Assembly: GCA_028551475.1 (NCBI GenBank)
Contig: CM052362.1
Coordinates: 18,520,021-18,584,020 of the forward strand
DNA: 64,000 bases
Reading direction: 5' to 3'
DNA from: Casuarina equisetifolia
Taxonomy: Eukaryota; Streptophyta; Magnoliopsida; Fagales; Casuarinaceae
Positions within the stretch are counted from its first letter, which is position 1, and every line of letters begins with the position of its first letter. Under the pieces are notes generated by a model, which worked only from the letters and a program-made list of their open reading frames with translations, was not told where the DNA came from and did no database searches. This document shows, one piece after another, positions 1 through 12,636 of this stretch. The position numbers and the translations under genes are program-made.

Positions 1-25
1 AATGAAAACTTAATGCTTCTGACAG

Positions 26-2818
26 CTGGCTTGGAAATAATAGTTTGAGTGGAGAAATTCCTGATCTCAGTTCCCTGAAAAGGCTTGAGACATTGTAAGT
101 TGTGGCATTTTATTTTTTATTTTTTTGGCTGTCTTGCGCATAATCATCTGTTCTTGAGCTTGTAAACATGATTGAATAGGAAATTATAGTACATAAGCCT
201 AATTTATGTTGACACAAAACTAATCTCTATATTTGTATGAACTGATTATTTTTCTTTAACTATTGCCTATTATGACTATTAGATTGTCTTTATTGTATTA
301 TCCTAGTGGTTAGAACCTTGGACATTTCATGTGACTGTTTATCTGGATAACAAATGTTCTCCTCTAATTCCCATATCATTTTCCTTTTAGGGATCTGAGT
401 GATAATCAGTTCGGTGGAGAAATTCCTTCATCACTTGGGACCATTAACAGTTTGCATGAACTGTAAGTTTTATTCTCCACGATGACATCCATGTTGATTT
501 TATATATCTTTATGATACATTCTGTGTTATAATTTCTATCATTTTTCTCATATGAGCAATGCAGTTGCATCCAAACTTTGTTAATGAGTACACTTATATG
601 ACTTTTCTGCACTTAGTTATCATGAGCGGTCATGACTGCCTATACAAAATCCTGGGAAGTACTATAATGATCTTTTTAGGTATACTTGTTTGGTTCAGTT
701 TCAGTTGTGTCTCCAATGCTGAGGTTCTTATAAAGCATTGGATGATTTACACGGCCATTCCAACAATATGAGTGATATGCATTATCTTGAAGCATGCCTT
801 ACTACGATTATTTGGATTATAGAATCTAATATTAGAAATCTTTCTTCATTTCATTTAGTTGGACTGGAATAAGGATAATGATAAATTCTTAATTTCTTTG
901 GTACTCTGACATCTATTTATAGGAAGCCCCAAGTCCAACTAGTTAGGATTAGTATGCAAGTCCTTTTCTATTGTTTGGCATATCTTATCTTCCGTTAACC
1001 CAATTGACTATCGGTAATATAGTGTTGTAATTTGATACACAATTTACTCATCCAACTCCGCCCAGTAAGCCTCAGTCTCGACTATATAAATCTTTTGTTT
1101 TCCTTTTCAAACTTAGTTGTATTAAAGGCTATTTTTTTCTGCTGTATCTTTCACTAAAGTTCTCTTTTTCTTACTGCTTCTACCAACATGATTTCTACGA
1201 TCTCTTCCTGCCTTCCTCCTCAGAGCAAAGCAATGGGATTGAAACTTCATATAGTTATGGGATCTTATTGAGCACTTGACGTGCCAGTGATTTGTTCTTT
1301 AGACTTACATACTAACTTTGTTCAAGAAAAGAGACTATATCATTCTTTAGACTTACAGCGGGACCAAAGATGTTACTGCTAACCAGTATGAACGTTCTCA
1401 AGATCTCACAGAAGAGATATGGATGCCTTTATCGCCCTAAACAACCCAAAATTTGATTGTTCCCTTGTTTAGTCTCAAATTTAAACGTTGGTTTTTCTAT
1501 TCATTTTAGCATGTGTAAAATATTTTATTATTTTATTATTTGTGCTTGGAATACTGCTCATGTTGGCCGGATAAATTAGAATATGCCTTTGTGTATTTGT
1601 GCTGGGACAAACTCATTGTATGAGATCAATTGCGTACAGTTGCATGAAATACACTTCTGATAGAATAATCTGGGGAAACAGAGGTATCTATGCGATACAT
1701 ATTGATATTTCAACTTTTGGTCCTGACATATTTATTTGGTATCTAAGCGTGCATGCATGTATGATTGATCTTGTGATTTCTTGTACAAACTATTGCTGCC
1801 TAATCTTAACTAGTTTGTACCCTTATGCTTGATCCACTTCACATGATTTTTTTCATCTGTATTAGAATGAGAACAGCAAAATCTTATGCTTTTTACTCTC
1901 CACTATGAGCTGCATTACTAATGAGTCCATCCATTCATAATGAAATGAGGGGAATGAGAGAAATATTTGAAGAAAATACTATAAATAAAGACAATAAATT
2001 ATGATGGAAAAGTCTAAGAAAAAAAGGTCTATACAGCACATAGTGAGATTTTTAACTGTTGGTCTTATATATGTATTTAATATCTATACGTCCATGCATA
2101 TATGATTCGTCTTGTAATTTCCTTATCAGATGCTGTTGTCCCATCTTAACTAGGTTGGACCATGTACTTGATCTACTTCCCATGATTTCTTTCATTTGGA
2201 TTGGAATAAGGACATCCAAAATGATAAAAGCACATGCAATTAGTGCACTAGAATTACATCTAGGTTCTGCAGGATTTCCATGTGATCTATCTTATTTGTT
2301 CAAAGGCTGCAATCACCTTTTATCTTATGGTTCACGCTTAGTTTCTATGGTAGAGCAATTTGTTTGCTGACTGTTACGGAATCAATGGTTTGATGTGTAC
2401 ATATCCACCCTTTGTCTTGCATTTATACGCCATCCACTGTTCACCATTTCATTGTCCAAGTTTCCTAAAGATTTGGATAAGCAGATTTTAAGATTGTTCT
2501 TCTGACAGTTCCATTGGATCACCAACATTGATTTATTTTTTTTGGTGTTGGATTAATATTTGATGAAGAATATGGTAACCCTGGTGTTAGATGCCTAACT
2601 TAGTGCCTTCTGCCTTTCAGTTTCTTAGAGAACAATAATTTGACTGGTCAAGTTCCGGATAACCTTACAGGAAAGCCTGGCCTGAACCTTAGGTAGGTTT
2701 ATAAGCATCCACGAGTTTTGTTATAAATATCTTCTCGACCACGCTTTTGCTGATATTTTCACTTTTGTTATTCAGGGTTTCTCCTGGAAATAATTTGGCG
2801 TCTCCCCCGCCTTCTTGA
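26..2818 (+). CDS. Leucine-rich-repeat protein, 3' end of gene (partial)
   Basis: Four coding exons are visible: 26-94, 391-462, 2621-2692 and 2776-2818, joined by GT-AG introns with consistent phase. Two are 72 or 69 nt long, the usual one-repeat-per-exon pattern of plant LRR genes, and each encodes one repeat of the L..L.L..N.L.G.IP type (for example LSDNQFGGEIPSSLG). After the third repeat a short tail ending PGNNLASPPPS leads to a TGA stop at 2816-2818. No transmembrane or kinase segment follows, so the product ends just after its LRRs. A secreted or malectin-like/LRR protein would fit, but the N-terminal part lies before the window and the family member cannot be fixed. The third intron (463-2620) is unusually long and holds internal repeats. 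Confidence 0.75.
1719..2230. repeat. Diverged direct repeat inside an LRR-gene intron
   Basis: Two segments, about 1719-1880 and 2061-2230, align along their length. Both run from a GGTC..ATAT..ATTT..TATCTA start, through TTGTRATTTCYT and CATCTTAACTAG-like blocks, to CATGATTTYTTTCAT. Identity is roughly 70% by eye. A short piece of the same sequence (GGACTGGAATAAGGA..ATGATA) also appears near 858-890. No coding potential is seen. It may be a local duplication within the intron or two copies of an unrecognised dispersed repeat. Confidence 0.5.
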
Positions 2819-4101
2819 GCAATTCATATATGAACCCAACAGTACAGGAGACTTGCTGCTTTTTCAAGAAACTTGGTTCTGACCATTCATTTATTGTATA
2901 GATATACTCCCTTAGAAAAATTATCAACCCTTTTTATACAAATTTTGCTGGAAGCGCTTTATTGGAGGCTGTTCTCCTGCGGAATTGAAAGCTCGCCATG
3001 CTTAGACTTCTGTAGTTGGACGGAGTTCTTTGAAGCTATTTGGACAGTCCTCTGAGCATATACTCGAAACAGGTGTTAATATTCAGTAAGTTTGATTGTT
3101 TTCTAGTCTTGGATCATGCTTCCAGACTTTGTGTGATTGTCCAGATAGTCATTTCTCTTTCTTTTTTTTTTCTGTTATATATATATATATCTACTTGTCT
3201 TGTGTCTGTCTGTCAGTGTCCTCCAAATTCTTTTTTTACCGAGAGTTTCCCATGAACATGCTGGTTGTAGTTTTTGTACGTAACAAAAAAGAATATATGA
3301 ACTGTGCATGATTTTCTAAGGTGACATGGTGTGATTCTCTTCTCGTTCTTTTATAAGTGCCAACGTCCTCCATTTCTTCTGCCGGCACATAGTTGTCCCC
3401 TTGCTGTGAGACCTTTACGTTTGTAGCTTGTTGCGGATTTTATTTTCTCTCTGAACTGTTCCATTGTAGTTGTATGTCTCTGAAGAGACTTTGACATTGA
3501 AGCCTCGAGCCCTTACACATCTCACCATTATGTTCTTTTATTGCTTGCTAATAGTTGCGCGACTCACTCAGATCTTACTCTCCTGGATTGAGAAACCGTT
3601 TTCTTAATTTTGTTGACTCGTTCATTACCTCTGCTTTCCGTTTGGAATCAAAAGAATTAGACAATTCAAGCGCCTGAGAAGTTCTCGGAACTGTTTTCGA
3701 TGTACAATAACGTTGCCCTTTCAGTTCTATTTCGCACTTGATAAAGAACAGCCAGACCCCTCTCCCTCTACCACTACAGACGATATGACGCCCAGTGTGA
3801 CCTGCTTATTCACAGGCCTAGTGTCACTTGTTAGTTCCTGATCCGTAAGAGACAGGGAAATGTGCTTGCTTCTAGGCAATAGAAGAAGGAATGCAACTAA
3901 AATTAAATGTTAATTTCTCAGGAAAATAAACGTCAGCATTTACACTGTCATTCATCAGATCCGCAAGAACCCAACATAAGCAACAGTAATCTAACGCAAA
4001 AATAAGTAGATACACAAAGAAATTAACGAAACGAGAGCGATGAACTTATGGGACAACTCCACAGAGATCAGCCGGAACTTTGGGCCACCACAGCCTCATT
4101 C
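2819..4101. other. Spacer between LRR gene and DUF1645 gene
   Basis: The first few hundred bases are probably the 3' untranslated region of the LRR gene. A T-rich stretch with a short TA run lies near 3160-3190. The right part should contain the 3' end of the leftward DUF1645 transcript. I see no further gene. Confidence 0.6.
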
Positions 4102-4818
4102 TCACCTCTCTAATCTTCCCTTTTTGAGTGGAAACAATGGAGGTAAAGCAGAGCTCTTCACCTGCGTGCAAATTGGCACGTTAATCATAGGCCTTATTTT
4201 AATACTGGCTGATCTTGTCCTCTCCAATCCTTTCTTTATCCTCTTCATATGCTTCTCTCTGTTTGCCTTGCCTTCCTTCCCTTCATCTCCTGCATCTATA
4301 TCAGCGAGTGAGCTGGAAGAAGAGGAAGAAGATGAGGAAGAAGAAGACGGTGATAAAGAAGAAGCGCGTTGCTTCTTCAACCTTAGTAGCTCCTTCCATA
4401 GAACAGTGCACTTTGGTGGCCTCGGAGAAGGGTCATCATCAACATACCAATTCACCCTAGTGCTCTCCTCCTTGCTTACTTCTTCTCCTCCCTCTTTTTC
4501 TCCGGTGTTTTTCGCTTTCAGGCTGATCTTGTTGAGCCTTTCTGACTGCTGCATTTGCCAAAAGGGAAGGAGCTTCCCTTCAAAGAAAAGCTCATCTGCA
4601 CTTAACATTGCATGGCTACTTACATTGTTTGACAGGAACTCAAATTCCGCATTTCTCGCTTTTTCTTTCTCCATTTCCTTATCCTTTTCGCCCTGAGGGT
4701 TTGGGCTAATGGAGATGAAGTTCTGTTCATCGAGGAATTCAGCAGAGAAAGAAATCCGGGGACTTGAATGTGGTTCGTTGGATGCAGAAGTAGCTTGGAG
4801 AGTTTCTATGGAGACCAT
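4102..4818 (-). CDS. DUF1645 family protein
   Basis: A single uninterrupted 238-residue frame with a true ATG at 4818. The N-terminus holds the family signature RISFSAEFLDEQNFISI (residues 21-37), followed by an acidic/basic charged stretch, an FEF motif (59-61), ADELFFEGKLLPFW (74-87), WKELLRLKKQR (141-151), a run of 13 serines (158-170), a lysine/arginine-rich segment and the typical end LPPLFPLKKGRLER. These are the blocks of the plant DUF1645 family (PF07816). Its rice member SGL is reported to affect grain length and drought response; the molecular function is unknown. No signal peptide or membrane segment is seen, so it is probably cytosolic or nuclear. The serine run is coded by mixed TCT/TCC codons and may vary in length between individuals. 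The gene appears complete and intronless. Confidence 0.85.
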   Translation of the reverse strand: MVSIETLQATSASNEPHSSPRISFSAEFLDEQNFISISPNPQGEKDKEMEKEKARNAEFEFLSNNVSSHAMLSADELFFEGKLLPFWQMQQSERLNKISLKAKNTGEKEGGEEVSKEESTRVNWYVDDDPSPRPPKCTVLWKELLRLKKQRASSLSPSSSSSSSSSSSSSLADIDAGDEGKEGKANREKHMKRIKKGLERTRSASIKIRPMINVPICTQVKSSALPPLFPLKKGRLER

Positions 4819-4906
4819 TCTGGTTGTGTGTGGGCTCAGGGAGAAAGGGCATATGGTGTTTGGTTAGCTTGTGAGTTGTGTTTGATCAGAGGCATGAGAT
4901 TTGAGA

Positions 4907-4914
4907 TTTATAAA
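4907..4914 (-). promoter_or_regulatory. TATA box of DUF1645 gene
   Basis: TTTATAAA lies 89 bases before the start codon on the minus strand, which would put the transcription start near 4880 and give a leader of about 60 nt. Confidence 0.5.
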
Positions 4915-7751
4915 GGAAAGGAGGTGCTTTCATGTTTCTTTTAATTTTAATCTCTGTGTTTTGTAGCTGTAGTAAAATTTTGGGCGGTGAGATTATAAAA
5001 AATGCACCTGTCTGGAGAAGGCGAAACAAACGAAGGAAGTTAGTGTTTAGAATATAGGAACAGCACATGGACACCTTGGAAACTAAAGACAGAAACTCTT
5101 TTACCACAGTTTTGTATGAAAATTTATATACTCTTTCTTTGTTCTTTTCTCTTTTCCTTGTCTTTCTAGATTCCGAGAAACAAAAAAAGAAAAGAGAATT
5201 CTAGGAAAGTAAACGTGAACGGGAGAATCATAACACAATGAGACAAGGAAAAGGAAAAGATGATCATATGATGCTGTCGAGGTGCATGGAGTTTCTTGTT
5301 TATACGGTCTAAAACAGTGAAAAGTGAACGACACACCTCAGGCTTTCGCTGATTGAAAGGTGAAAAGGCAAACAACAGTGAGAAAATACCATGTACACAG
5401 ATGAATGAATAGGTGTTACAGCGTAACATGGTGGGTTGCTGAGATCCTGATCTGTTTGCTCTCTCTCATTAAATTGGACACCGATGCATTGGGTGAATAC
5501 GGTTTTCATGGAAAGAGTCTTTACAGATATTAGCAGTCCTGAGTTGAAAATTTGGCGGGGGCTGCCATCCATGAAAATTCTGAACCTCACAGACAAATTG
5601 ACAAAAAATGGTGCTGCTGGTGGATCTCAGGGATAATAGGGTGCCCAAATTATAGGTTAGGTTATCTTTTAGCTGTTGCAGACGATTATTAAATTTGCAT
5701 CAGTCAAAGAGATAAAGCTCTGTTAGTCTGACTCCCCCCCTGCTTAGAGGGGATTATAACGTGGGAGGAGTCCCCAGCATGTGCCCACATGAGAGTAATT
5801 TCCTGCCATGTGAAGGCTGAATCAATGATATCTGCAGAGATATCTTACTGACCAAGTTGCCCTTTCTAAGAGCTTCATCATTGTTGGTGCACTGAGTTAT
5901 TTTTACCTTCTTGGGATGGGTTTCTATGTCCTTTTAAAAGCTTTTCAAGTGGTAGATATCATACTCCTTCCTTGGAAAGCTTGCATTAAGATTTGGACAG
6001 CTCTAATTAAGTCTAGACAGCTAATAAACGTAGAGTAATTCTTTGGGTTATTATATATTGGTGGCATTTTTTGATTATTCTTTTCCAAGCACATTATAGC
6101 AGGCAGTCTCTGGCCCTCCTACACCCAATAATTGAGGAAGACGACATCTTGAGAGGCTTGCAAGTTTTAATAAACCAAAAACTCTGAGCATGTATAATAC
6201 AAAATGGTCAAAGGAAAACCATCCCATTCATTAACATACTATTCCCTCCTATTCATCTCCTATTAAGACAGGTAGCTCTCGCAACAACTCAAAGATCAAG
6301 GCCAGAGATAGCCAGACAAGAGTTGATTCGTACAAGCAGCAGCATGATTTTCTTCCCTTTGCGTTTGTTTAGATTAGGCAGCAACCCGAGTTCAAGCTCA
6401 TTGGTGTCGGCAGCAGCCTATGCCTTCGTGGGATCTCAATTTTAGAAACAGAAACAAAGTCGATCGAAACCATGTTGACTGCACGTTTTCCGTCGAGAAA
6501 AACTGCTTTTATTTTGAAAGAAGAGGACTTACGAGCAGCCCCCAAAAACAAATAATTGTCTTCAATGGGACATTAAAGAATCGCCTACTGATTAAGGCAT
6601 CAGAATCGCCTACACAGCTTTTACACTCGACTTTATAGATATCTTGATTACAAAGTCTGCAGGGTTCATCAATGACTCGGTTTTTAGGGAGAAAAGCAGC
6701 ACCATCGACAACCCCTTTTGAGAAAGCCTCTTTTAAGCATTCTTGCGTATCGTCTTCTCTTAATCACTTCCATGTATTGCGAGTTTCAGCATTGATTAGC
6801 AAAACAGCATAGAGAGGAAGAAAAGTACGAAAATGAAGTGGGAAAACGAGATTATAGAAAACGGACACATGGGTTTGTCGTACGCAGAATTCATGACCCT
6901 TAAAGGTCGAAGCTCAGAAGCAATCAGTGTTTGCCATAACGAAACTCAACCTCAGGAATCAACAGGAAGGGGCCCTATAGAATTGAAGCGCTACATTACC
7001 AACGAAACCAGAAATTAGTTGCTTCTTACAGACAACAGTAAAGGCTAAGGGGGGACAGGCCTTTGCAGATGGCTGGTAGCTTTCTGCTAAGCTCGTAGTA
7101 TTATTTTAGGCGGAAAAAGACGAGACAGTTTGGCCTTTTTGAGCATTTAAAAAGATGGCTTAACTGATGCACTCTGCACAATTTAAGAGGCAAGTGAGCT
7201 TCCCGGGAAAGACTCCCAAGGCACAGCAATGTGGCTCAGCTCTCTCACAGTGGGGGACCATCGCCCATTCTATTATTCAAAGACATGTTGGGGAAGAAGG
7301 TGGGTCTGCTTTCATGCAACACCAGCTGGTAAACCCATTAAGATATTTGCACCATTAGTCTCTGTGGAGTTGTACTGTACTGCTGCTGCTTTGACCAGGA
7401 CCAGTCTTTTCGTTAATCAACGGAACTTGGAGGGAGACCACCTTCGGGTAAGAGAGGAGTACGTGGTTCAGAAGACAGTTTGTCCCACAACGGTATCTCA
7501 TCTCCATTTGACGCTGCAAAACTATTGGCTCTCTTGGATTTTTTATTTATTTTTTCCTTCTAGGTTTTCAGAACCTATCCATGTCTTGTCATTATTACAC
7601 GGACGATAATTCTGCTGTAAAAAAACACCTTTTGGTACACATCCATCCATATTGGATGATAGCATGGAAGCCACTCATCCGGACTAAAGGTCAAGACATG
7701 TCATTGGAATGTTTAAACTAATGTGTTTATTCTTTATTTTTTTTTAAAAAA

Positions 7752-7850
7752 AAAAATAAATAATAACTTGACAAATTTTATTAATATCAATAAAATTAAA
7801 AAAAAAATAAAGAATAACTTGACAAATTTTATTAATATCAATAAAATTAA
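7752..7850. repeat. Two-copy tandem repeat, period about 51 bp
   Basis: AATAACTTGACAAATTTTAT and the bases after it (ATTAATATCAATAAAATTAA) occur starting at 7762 and again at 7813, each copy preceded by an A-rich run. The copies are nearly identical, so the duplication looks recent. It is non-coding. Confidence 0.85.
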
Positions 7851-8060
7851 ACGTAATAATCATACATCATATTAATACAACAAATAAGATGTAATCTTAA
7901 CTCTTAAAAAATAAATAAATATTTAAATATTAAATTATTATATATAAATTAAAAATAAACAAAAAATATATATATTAAACAACACACTCACTTAACTCTA
8001 TAGTGGTCTATGATTCTCACTAGTGCATGGGTGTTGAGTGTAGTCATAACTATACTTTTT

Positions 8061-8116
8061 GAGAATTAAGATATATACTTGAGTTGACGAGAATTAAGGT
8101 ATATACTTGAGTTGAT
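8061..8116. repeat. Two-copy tandem repeat, period 28 bp
   Basis: GAGAATTAAGRTATATACTT followed by GAGTTGA occurs at 8061 and 8089 with a single internal difference. It is non-coding and lies in the AT-rich part of the spacer. Confidence 0.85.
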
Positions 8117-11100
8117 GAAAGTAGAGGGATTTAGAAGATTTTTTTTTTTTAAAAAAAAAAAGAGGAAGCCCAAACTCTTTAAATGTGACTAAGCTGTTAA
8201 GACTTGAGAGAATTGATAGATGTAAGAATCACTTTTACTTGCCATATTTTTTGAATTAAAAAGTTAATATAATAAGCAAAAAAATTAGTTACCTTTAAAG
8301 GAGAAAAGGAAATTATTATTAAATGTTATTCCTTTTAAGGTAATTGCTTTTAAAACCATTAGAAGGCTTGATGCAGGACGCGCTACCTTAATTACTACAG
8401 CCACCAGATGATTAATTCTTTTCACGAGGCATTACTACTAATCAAATACATAGATCTTGACTCAGTAAATCACATATCAAGTTCTTAATAAATTAGATTT
8501 TATCTCTTTTGGGCAAAACATTTTTTTGTTTATATATTACCATTACCACAACTTCGGATCTACTAAAGTATAAACTGATATATTTATCTCGTATCTGGGA
8601 TACCAATATATGGGTAGGTGCCAATCGAACAGAGGGGATTTGGCCCAGGGACCACCCCCCCAACGCCCCACAACGGGTCGTTCTCGCACCCAGTGGTCGG
8701 TGGTGCGAACCACGAGGGACAGTAGCTTTCACCTCCTCCGTGGCCAGAAGACATGAAAGAGCATGTAAAATCCTTCTCCAAATCTCATTCCGACCCCCAT
8801 TTCGTCGAAAGTCAATTCCGCTAGTGGAGGTGTACTGATAAAGTACGCCTGGATTGGAATCGATTGCACTGTCGAAGAAACAAGCAACAGGACAATAAAA
8901 AAAAAAAAAAACTGGGCAGACATGGTAGCTTTGGGAAAGCTAGTTCTTACTCGATGAACCATAAAGTTTCAGAAAGGATAGAGTGGCTGAACTCATATGT
9001 TCTTTCTTTCGGGCCAGGTCCTCATCCTTGAAGTAAAATGATACCAAGATCTTAATGCTTGATGGGTAAGTCACGCAGCATTTCAATTACCAATATCCAT
9101 AAATGCTTTAGCAAGGAGCCGTTTATCTTGACTTCGGATTAGCCATTCATTTCTGCATTTTTCAGAAAAGGTCATCACCAAACAAAGAATATAAAAAGCA
9201 ATCGCTGTCGAAGCAACTCTATGAGATATCTAACCGGTTGGAATGTGGTTCAATCATGGTCACCTCGGAGCAATCTTTACAAAGGAGTGTCATTGTAGAG
9301 TGTACTCCACGTACCACGAGGCAGATTTTCAATAATTTCCAGCTCTACGGTTTTGTACATGAAAATATCAATCGGTAGTAAGATGACAAAATGGGAAGCA
9401 ACCACGTCCTTCAAAGAATAGGATAAAAGAAAAAACAATAGGAATAGTAACAGAAGGTCAGAATATCAAAAACAAAAATCTGGGCAATTTTTTAATCTGC
9501 AGAAACTGCTAGAGGTAATGATCGAGGAGCAAAAGGACAGCATTAGTCATTCCATTACTGCTTTTTGCAGTTGCTGCATCATGATAATAGGGAATTACTG
9601 CTGGATGTGCCAAATGGAGACAGTTAAAAACATCTCAACGCAGTTCTGGAGCAGCTTTTGGCAGCAGTCCGTCTATCCCAGAGATTAGTGTCTGCTTACG
9701 TAGTTGCACTATTATGAGCTAATTAAAACCTTGGAGAGAACAACGGCTGCCGACGGCCAATCATGCTAGGCTTGCCCCCTCTGCATAACTTTATAAGGGT
9801 TAGATTTATGATGTTTGGTCTCGGCCTGTCAGCCATAGACTAAGTGCCTCAAGTTTGTCGTCCTTGCAGCAATACATTAAGCTGATTACAAGCTAATAGG
9901 TGAATTATTTCATGCGAAAAGTTGCTTCATTTATAGGGAATAAGTAGGATGAAATCGACCACCCACTGTCAGCTTCTGAGTAGAAAAGCGTGATACCGAT
10001 GTCTACCACAGTAAGCGGAGAGATGATTTGCCAGAAAGCATGTGATATTGGAGGATTGAGACAGTCCTCAAATGCCGCTTTTCCCCGACGTACTCATCCA
10101 CGTGAACACATCAGAGAAGACAGTGGACCACGTCATTGGCAGGGTGAGCGTCATGGCATGTGATCTGTCTCTGCCTCCATGCGGAGCCCCTCGACGATCG
10201 ACAAGTAGATGAACCTCGAAAAACCTTGAAGTTTAGCATCGGCAAGTCCACCTTTCGTTGTCCCTGCTTGTCACGGCGTCTCTCCCTTTCCGTTTCACCA
10301 TTTCTCCTCAATTATTCACCTCTTCTTTGTCTTCGCTTTGCGCATGTCCGACAAACAGCTCACCTTGTTAGGCACTCACGACTTTTTCGATAACTTTCTG
10401 GTCGTTTATCAAAATGAGCACGACGATCCTGGTTGGGTCTCTTTCACATTTTCACCTTGATGTTCTATAATCCGTTTTATAACCGGGGACCATACTACAA
10501 AGCAACTTCAGCTTTTATTCGATGTGTCATTTCACATATTTATTATTGTCAACATTGAATGGCGTCCAATCAGCAAACGGGGGTGACATGGCAGATGAGG
10601 AGGAAAATCAAAGGAATTGGCAAGAGTGACATACATGATAGATATATGATGAAATATACTTGAAATGACCTGGAGGAATATGCTGATAAGATTTCAGATG
10701 TATGGAAGAAGATGCAAGTCCAGGAACAAAGAGAATTCCCTGACGCAGTTAATAACCTCCTTCTAGGCTACGAAACGTTGCAGTCAGAGGATGGTGTGGT
10801 GATAAGGTCAAGCGACAGGGTCCGTGGTAGCCTCTGAAGCTCCGCCAACGACGCAATGTTTGAGGTCCCACCGGACTTCGATGGGTCGCGGGCAGATAAC
10901 AATATCAACATAAATCAGCATATCATTGGTCCACGGCAAGGTGACATCGAAATCACAGCAAGTACGTCCATTGATTACGTGGCGAAATCTCAATTCTGCA
11001 GCTTCCCAATGCCCACCGAATCATTTCTCTGGGGCCCCCCCCCCCGGGGAAAACGAGCTAGATTCTAAAATCATTAAGAGTCAGGTTCAATGTGGACATT

Positions 11101-12636
11101 GTTTGCTCAGATAAGTTCCGACTATCCACGCTGATTATCTGAACCGACAGGGACTCGGCAGATAGCAGCCAAAAAGACATTGCCAGATATACGGCCTTGA
11201 TTGCGTCCCACGGTCAGGAACTTGGCGTCACTAGCGCCGCGTCGTTGGCACCTTCCGACGTCCTTCCTCGGTCAATAATGAATTAACCAACTTCATTTAC
11301 CCGGACTGCGCGTGCAGTTCACGTCCCATGTAGGTCCAACACGTTATATAACCCCAGTTGTCCGTCGTTTGAATTGCATGGCCTCCGATAGATCTTTGAA
11401 TTTACGTATTCAAATTCTTTTCTCCAAACGACAAAAAAGTGGGATCGCGTTTTCCGCAGGTAGGAGTCCCAATTTGCTACGGTTGACTGTTATTTACATT
11501 AGTCTCGCCAAACATTGGTTCCATTACATGGACCACCATACCTTTAAGGAAAGAAATGATAAGGAACTTTGACGTCTGAATTTTCTCAAAAGGTCCAGTA
11601 AATAATTTACAACAAGTTGATATTAGATCTTGAACTAGTCCTAACCCCCCCTCACCGTCATTGACTGTACACATAATATAATTGATCAATCAATAATTTG
11701 GACGAGTGCCAACCTTAAAAGGGTGCATCGTACCTAACTCTACGTAAATGTCGAAAGTTGCATTGACGATAGAACCCTTGGTTCTACAAAAAAAATCTTG
11801 ATTTTTGATTCCACGTTTTTTTTTGTTATTTACGGACAAGTTCGAATATCATCTGATCTGATGTTTAATTCTCACATCGAAAATTAAATGAGTCTAATCC
11901 GAATCAATGCATTGGTTTTTTTTTATGATTCATATTTTCCCTTTGATAAAATTTTCTCCACCATAACTATTAAATACCAAGCCGGTAAGCCGTTGAAAAT
12001 TGATTGATAGGACGTCCAAAGAAAAAAGTGATGTTTTGTTTCTATAATATTATATAATCCCGTCTCATCCGACGAGAAAAGCTCAAGCTTCGTTAATTCT
12101 TAAGCACATGGGCGGTGCTTCAGGCACCAAGTCCATCCATTTTTCTATTTGTCAGAAAGGTATCTAGGAGTCAGAAATTCAAGATCTACAGGGGCAAACA
12201 TAGATACATTAAGGACTACTATTAACGACGAACGAAACTTAATATGCAAATACTGGGTATTACACCATTAATCATATTTGTATTAACAAAGAGATCAACA
12301 CGAAGCCAGTCGGAAGATCCGATCTTCAACGAGAAAGGATGAAAATTAAGCAACTCTGATGTCAAATCCTAGGAGATTTCAATTTCCAAAGTCTTGAACA
12401 GTGACAGTCGCAGACTTGGATTTGATGCCAAAAGATGGAGGAAGACCAAATGAGTGTGCCGGTACGGCACTACATCGAATCCACATACGTCTGTTAATGT
12501 CATAGGCAAGACAGAGGGAAAGGAAAAGAAAAGGTTAACTACTTTTTTTTTTTTTTTCCCATCCTTTTGTCATTGCGATGATAGTGACGAATACAAAAAC
12601 CTGAATGAAATCTCAGTCAATATTCATCTTCAAAAT

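Larger units (their letters stand above)
4915..12636. other. 7.7-kb spacer without a supported gene
   Basis: Only short open frames without family motifs occur here. The stretch 7620-8350 is very AT-rich and holds two small tandem repeats listed separately, plus an A/T run at about 8141-8161. An imperfect inverted repeat (GTTACCTT.AAAGGA) has arms near 8289-8304 and 8328-8345. At 11035-11049 eleven C are followed by four G. The part just right of 4915 is the promoter region of the DUF1645 gene. I see no tRNA, rRNA or transposon protein. Confidence 0.55.

Noticed and set aside
4040-4696. 218-codon rightward open frame
   Set aside because: It is the antisense of the DUF1645 gene; its long acidic run is the reverse of the serine codons, and it has no family motifs.
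8729-8962. Leftward 77-codon frame with a signal-peptide-like hydrophobic start
   Set aside because: The hydrophobic part is largely coded by an A run, no cysteine pattern or peptide-hormone motif follows, and no promoter is evident.
10561-10800. Possible coding stretch (ASNQQTG..., then a charged frame)
   Set aside because: The frame breaks after about 30 codons and neither part matches a family I know.
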